DNA of 64,000 nucleotides from Setoptus koraiensis (Eukaryota > Arthropoda), in the NCBI GenBank assembly GCA_048013815.1, contig CM106585.1:4774001-4838000 (forward strand), given 5' to 3'. Position numbers and translations under genes: made by a program. Below, one piece after another: positions 60,746 through 64,000 of the stretch; position 1 is the stretch's first letter, and every line of letters starts with the position of its first letter. The notes below the pieces were generated by a model that was given only the letters and a program-made list of their open reading frames with translations, was not told where the DNA came from and ran no database searches.

Positions 60746-61657
60746 CGCCATTAGTGGCAGCAGAAGCTGCAGCACAGTCCCCCCGGTCGAATCATTACTG
60801 ATGATTATCAGTCCAGATAAAGCGCTTGGCCCCAGTATTTCCGAAGAATGTTCAATTGCAATTAGGGCGCCGCCGGGCCAGAGCCAAGTTTGCGCATTTG
60901 ATGGCCGCAATACCATCAAATGCGCGACCCAACGAATGGTGGCGTGTATGTGGCATCGGCATAAACAAACAGTGTTCGTTTTGTGCCAAATGACACAAAT
61001 TATTATTGCGTAACAGTAGCAAAAATGTCTGGCCTTCGCCAGCTCAACTCTTGCATGTCGGAATGCAGTCCGCCAGTCTGTCTGGCTGTCTTGGCAAAGT
61101 TGTGTGTCAATATAGGAGCAGAGGGACAGGGGCACTAATTTATCTGTGAGCGGTCACAGATTGTAGATTTTGAATAATTACCAGAGCACCAGAGGCCAGC
61201 GGAACAGACGGCCCCTTGAACGAAATTCTTGTGAGAAATCGGCCATCGCCAATTTGAAGCGGCTGGCCAGTGGCGAAAGTTGTCGGTCGATTCGGCGACA
61301 TGGCGAGTCGGCGACACTGCGAAAGTCGGCGATCGTTCGTACCCGAACAAATACGTCTCCGAGGACGCGTTTGTCGGGTTTGTTCGGCCCAGATTATCGG
61401 GTCGAGCCGGCGAGCGTTTTCGCGAGCTGCACTTAGAGTCGCCGCCGGCCAACGAAACGGCTGAGAGTGCCGGATTCACTCTCATTTACAAAAACCCAGG
61501 AAGCTCTCATGTGATTTCGGTGCGACCGAAACCGAACTGCCCGCCACTGGGCAGTCTCAATCGGCCTGAAAAGTTTCCAGTGGCAACTTCGGCACGGCAA
61601 CCTGCAAACTTGCAGGCCGATGCCGGGTTGCTTAAAACTCGACTCGTTCGACCCAGC

Positions 61658-61700
61658 CACGGCAGCAAAATATCCGAACCACGGCAGCAAAATATCCGAA
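61658..61700. repeat. Two-copy 22-base direct repeat
   Basis: CACGGCAGCAAAATATCCGAAC occurs twice in a row, with the junction reading GAACCACGG. Confidence 0.85.
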
Positions 61701-63731
61701 CTAATTCGGCGGACGCAACTGCGAGACAACCGACACCGGAACGGACTCGCCTGAATGAGCTGTTGAGCGTTTCGGGTCCGATTTCGGCACAAAGTTCGGC
61801 ACAAATTTCGGCACCGATTGCGGCACCGATTTTGGCGCATTCACCAGTGCGCCTGATCGAGCAGCGCCGGCTCGGGTGAACTTTTGCGCGACCGGATCCG
61901 GTCGTCGCTGGTTCGGGGTCCATTTTTGATGATCCCGAAATGAATAATTGAGATATTTCCGCGGGCTTCCCGCGCCGGCCGACGGCGACAACATCGTCGC
62001 AATATCTCAGGGGCTTCAGCGGACCGTCTCGAGCCCGAGCGGGGCCAGCCGGCGAACGGCCACTGGCGGCGAATAGTGGCGCATTATTAAGCAGACCAGG
62101 ACTAATAAACTGTGATGGCTTCATATGTGTCAAGTCGCTGCCGGCGAGCGTTGCTCTGATTTCCGAGAAAAAAGTCGCGCTCGAAATTCATTTCGAGCGA
62201 TTGATTTGTGGCGCCCACTCGACTTGATACAGTGACTGTGTGCAAACATGTCGTCACATTAATTAGAGCTCGTGTGTGTCGCACGAGCAAACTAGACGAT
62301 GGGCCTAGATGAGATAAGATTGCCGCGCCATCGTGTGCCATCGTCTGGTCATTTATCGGGGGCGCCGGGCCGGCCCGACATGTCGTGCGGGTCGGCCATA
62401 TGATTCATATAAATGAGACAGTTTATTTCTTGGTTCGCTTTATTTGATTTTATGCGTTTGCGGCGCCGTCCCCGAGGGCCAAATGCCCGCTCGTGGCAAC
62501 TAGTCGGATATATCGCGCGACCGCCGCATGTCAGGCCCGACGGGAAGCCCCGAGCGAAGTTGTTTGTCGGGCTGCCGCCGCCGGTGTCGGCGAGGCTCAT
62601 TTGGGCTCGCGGGCCTCATCTTTGGCGCGCCGATATATCCGACGGCGACCGGCGGCACCCGACGGCAACCGACTGTAAACTCTCACGACCATCTGTTATG
62701 CGGCGCTGTGGTTGTCGCCCATCGGCGTTAATCACGTCGCCGCATATTATTTACCATTGCATACGCGCCCGTCTGGGCATAGTGGCGCAGTGCCAATAAC
62801 AGGTGCGGGCACGAATACCGTCGGCGCAGTTTCCGTTCGCGCGCGCGCGCCCGCTCGCCATTGTCGGGAAATAGGCTCACAGGAAATAAGCTCGCGCCCA
62901 CGGTGATGACCTTTTTCGGATGGCGCGCGGTTGAAATATCGGGGCCCCCGAACGTGGGGGGCGCCGCCACTGCGACGTCTGTCTCATTACGATCACCGCT
63001 AAGTGTGATCGCTAAAAGTGCGCGCCCTAAAGGAGCGCATTAGATTAGTGCACTTAATTACAATTAGCCCCATTTCGCGTGCGCGTGTCTCGTCTACATG
63101 TTAACAGTGTGCGGGTGTCTCGTCAGCCTGGCCGCCGGTGCGGCCCGCATGCCCGATGCAAATACCCGACGCGGCGGATGCGCCCGTCACTCCGAAACCG
63201 TTGTGTGGTGCGGTGCGGCCGCCTGTCGTGTCATCGGCGAAACATTAATAATCAATTAATCAGCGCTGGTCAGTGGCCTAGCCAAGTGTCCTGTCGAGGG
63301 GGGGGGGCGCCGCCAGTCGCAATCGAAGAAATACTGCCACTGGCTACCTTCGGGGGGCCGCTGCCGCCGGCGCGCTCTGCCTATCCGACGATCCGATGCA
63401 CCAATGAACCAATTTTCATCCGACAGTCAATTGTGGCACGAGAAAAATAAAACATGCCCCAGGCTGGCCCCGCCGACCCGGGCGCCCAGAGCCCGTTCCG
63501 CGGGCTCATTGTGCGCCGCAAGTGCAAAATTGGGCCCAATCAGGCGAACTCGCGACTCGCCAGATTATGCGACCGACTGCGCGAGCTTGCGACTTATATG
63601 CGATTTTTTTCCGCGAACAACATTCAGATTACTCGAACATCGAGCGTTGGAGTCTCGAAGGCATTTTCGGCGACGATTCGGCTCGCCGCGCCACCAATCA
63701 GGCGACCGATCTCGCCAGTTTGCAAATTGCA

Positions 63732-63856
63732 ACTCGAATATCCGCCGCACTGTGAGACTCGAATGTCCGCCGCACTGTGAGGCTCGAATATCCGCCGCAC
63801 TGTGAGACCCGAATATCCGCCGCACGGTGCTACTCGAATATCCGCCGCACGCTCAT
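63732..63856. repeat. 25-base minisatellite, five copies
   Basis: The unit ACTCGAATATCCGCCGCACTGTGAG repeats five times at exactly 25-base spacing (starts 63732, 63757, 63782, 63807, 63832) with one to four changes per copy, increasing toward the right. Confidence 0.95.
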
Positions 63857-64000
63857 CCCGGCGTGCATACTTGCCGCCATCAACCCGCGATGCTCGTGCA
63901 GTCTCGGGCTCTTGTGCCGCGCGCCGCAAAACCCCGATACCTGTGCGGAAAAGTCGGCCCGATTAACGCGAGCCGGTTAACCGGCCCGGTGGCCCGGTCG

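Larger units (their letters stand above)
55630..64000. other. GC-rich DNA after the receptor exon, probably a large intron
   Basis: A good donor starts at 55630, and no downstream exon continuing the Cache/EGF/7TM part was recognised, so this is probably intron of the GPR158-like gene. It holds minisatellites, poly-G tracts and a CCG/GTT trinucleotide run, and no supported gene. Overlapping open frames on both strands are composition artefacts. If the intron is real it is at least 8.4 kb, far longer than the 90-225 base introns in the AT-rich half. Confidence 0.5.

Noticed and set aside
63732-63856. Possible CRISPR-like array
   Set aside because: The 25-base units are directly adjacent with no spacers, in a eukaryotic genome; it is a minisatellite.

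Overview
The window reads as nuclear DNA of an arthropod, probably a mite or other arachnid. This rests on animal-type gene content: single-chain fatty acid synthase, kinesin light chain, a Rubicon-domain autophagy protein, a GPR158/179-like receptor, a possible gustatory-type 7TM receptor and a prag01-like mitochondrial protein. Introns with GT..AG ends are short, about 90-225 bases. No tRNA, rRNA or CRISPR array was recognised.

Layout. Positions 1-39,700 are AT-rich and gene-dense. In order: a possible C-terminal exon (1-81); a decayed copy of a 17-beta-HSD12-like reductase followed by the intact gene; cytosolic malate dehydrogenase (minus); a prag01-like protein and a convergent MTCH-like outer-membrane protein (minus); kinesin light chain; a five-exon secreted/type I membrane protein; a complete fatty acid synthase; a Rubicon-homology gene; a decayed stretch with an SGT fragment, an APIP/MtnB pseudogene, a secreted protein (minus), a truncated extended-SDR pseudogene and a Rubicon-tail copy; intact SGT co-chaperone (minus); DNAJC16-like protein. 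From about 42 kb to the end the base composition shifts to GC-rich, microsatellite- and minisatellite-laden DNA. It holds only two recognisable coding units: a polyglutamine-bearing 7TM receptor at the boundary (39.8-42.0 kb) and the first coding exon of a GPR158/179-like receptor (53.15-55.63 kb), whose next exon was not found before the window ends.

Functional links. Fatty acid synthase, the 3-ketoacyl-CoA reductase (fatty acid elongation) and cytosolic malate dehydrogenase (NADH/malate shuttling) all serve lipid and redox metabolism, but they are separate transcription units and this is not an operon. The most informative structure is a cross-over pair of partial copies. A broken SGT piece lies just after the Rubicon-like gene, and a broken Rubicon tail lies just before the intact SGT gene, as expected if a Rubicon-SGT block was duplicated in tandem and each copy then lost the opposite half. 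Exon joins given here were read by eye from GT/AG sites and reading frame.
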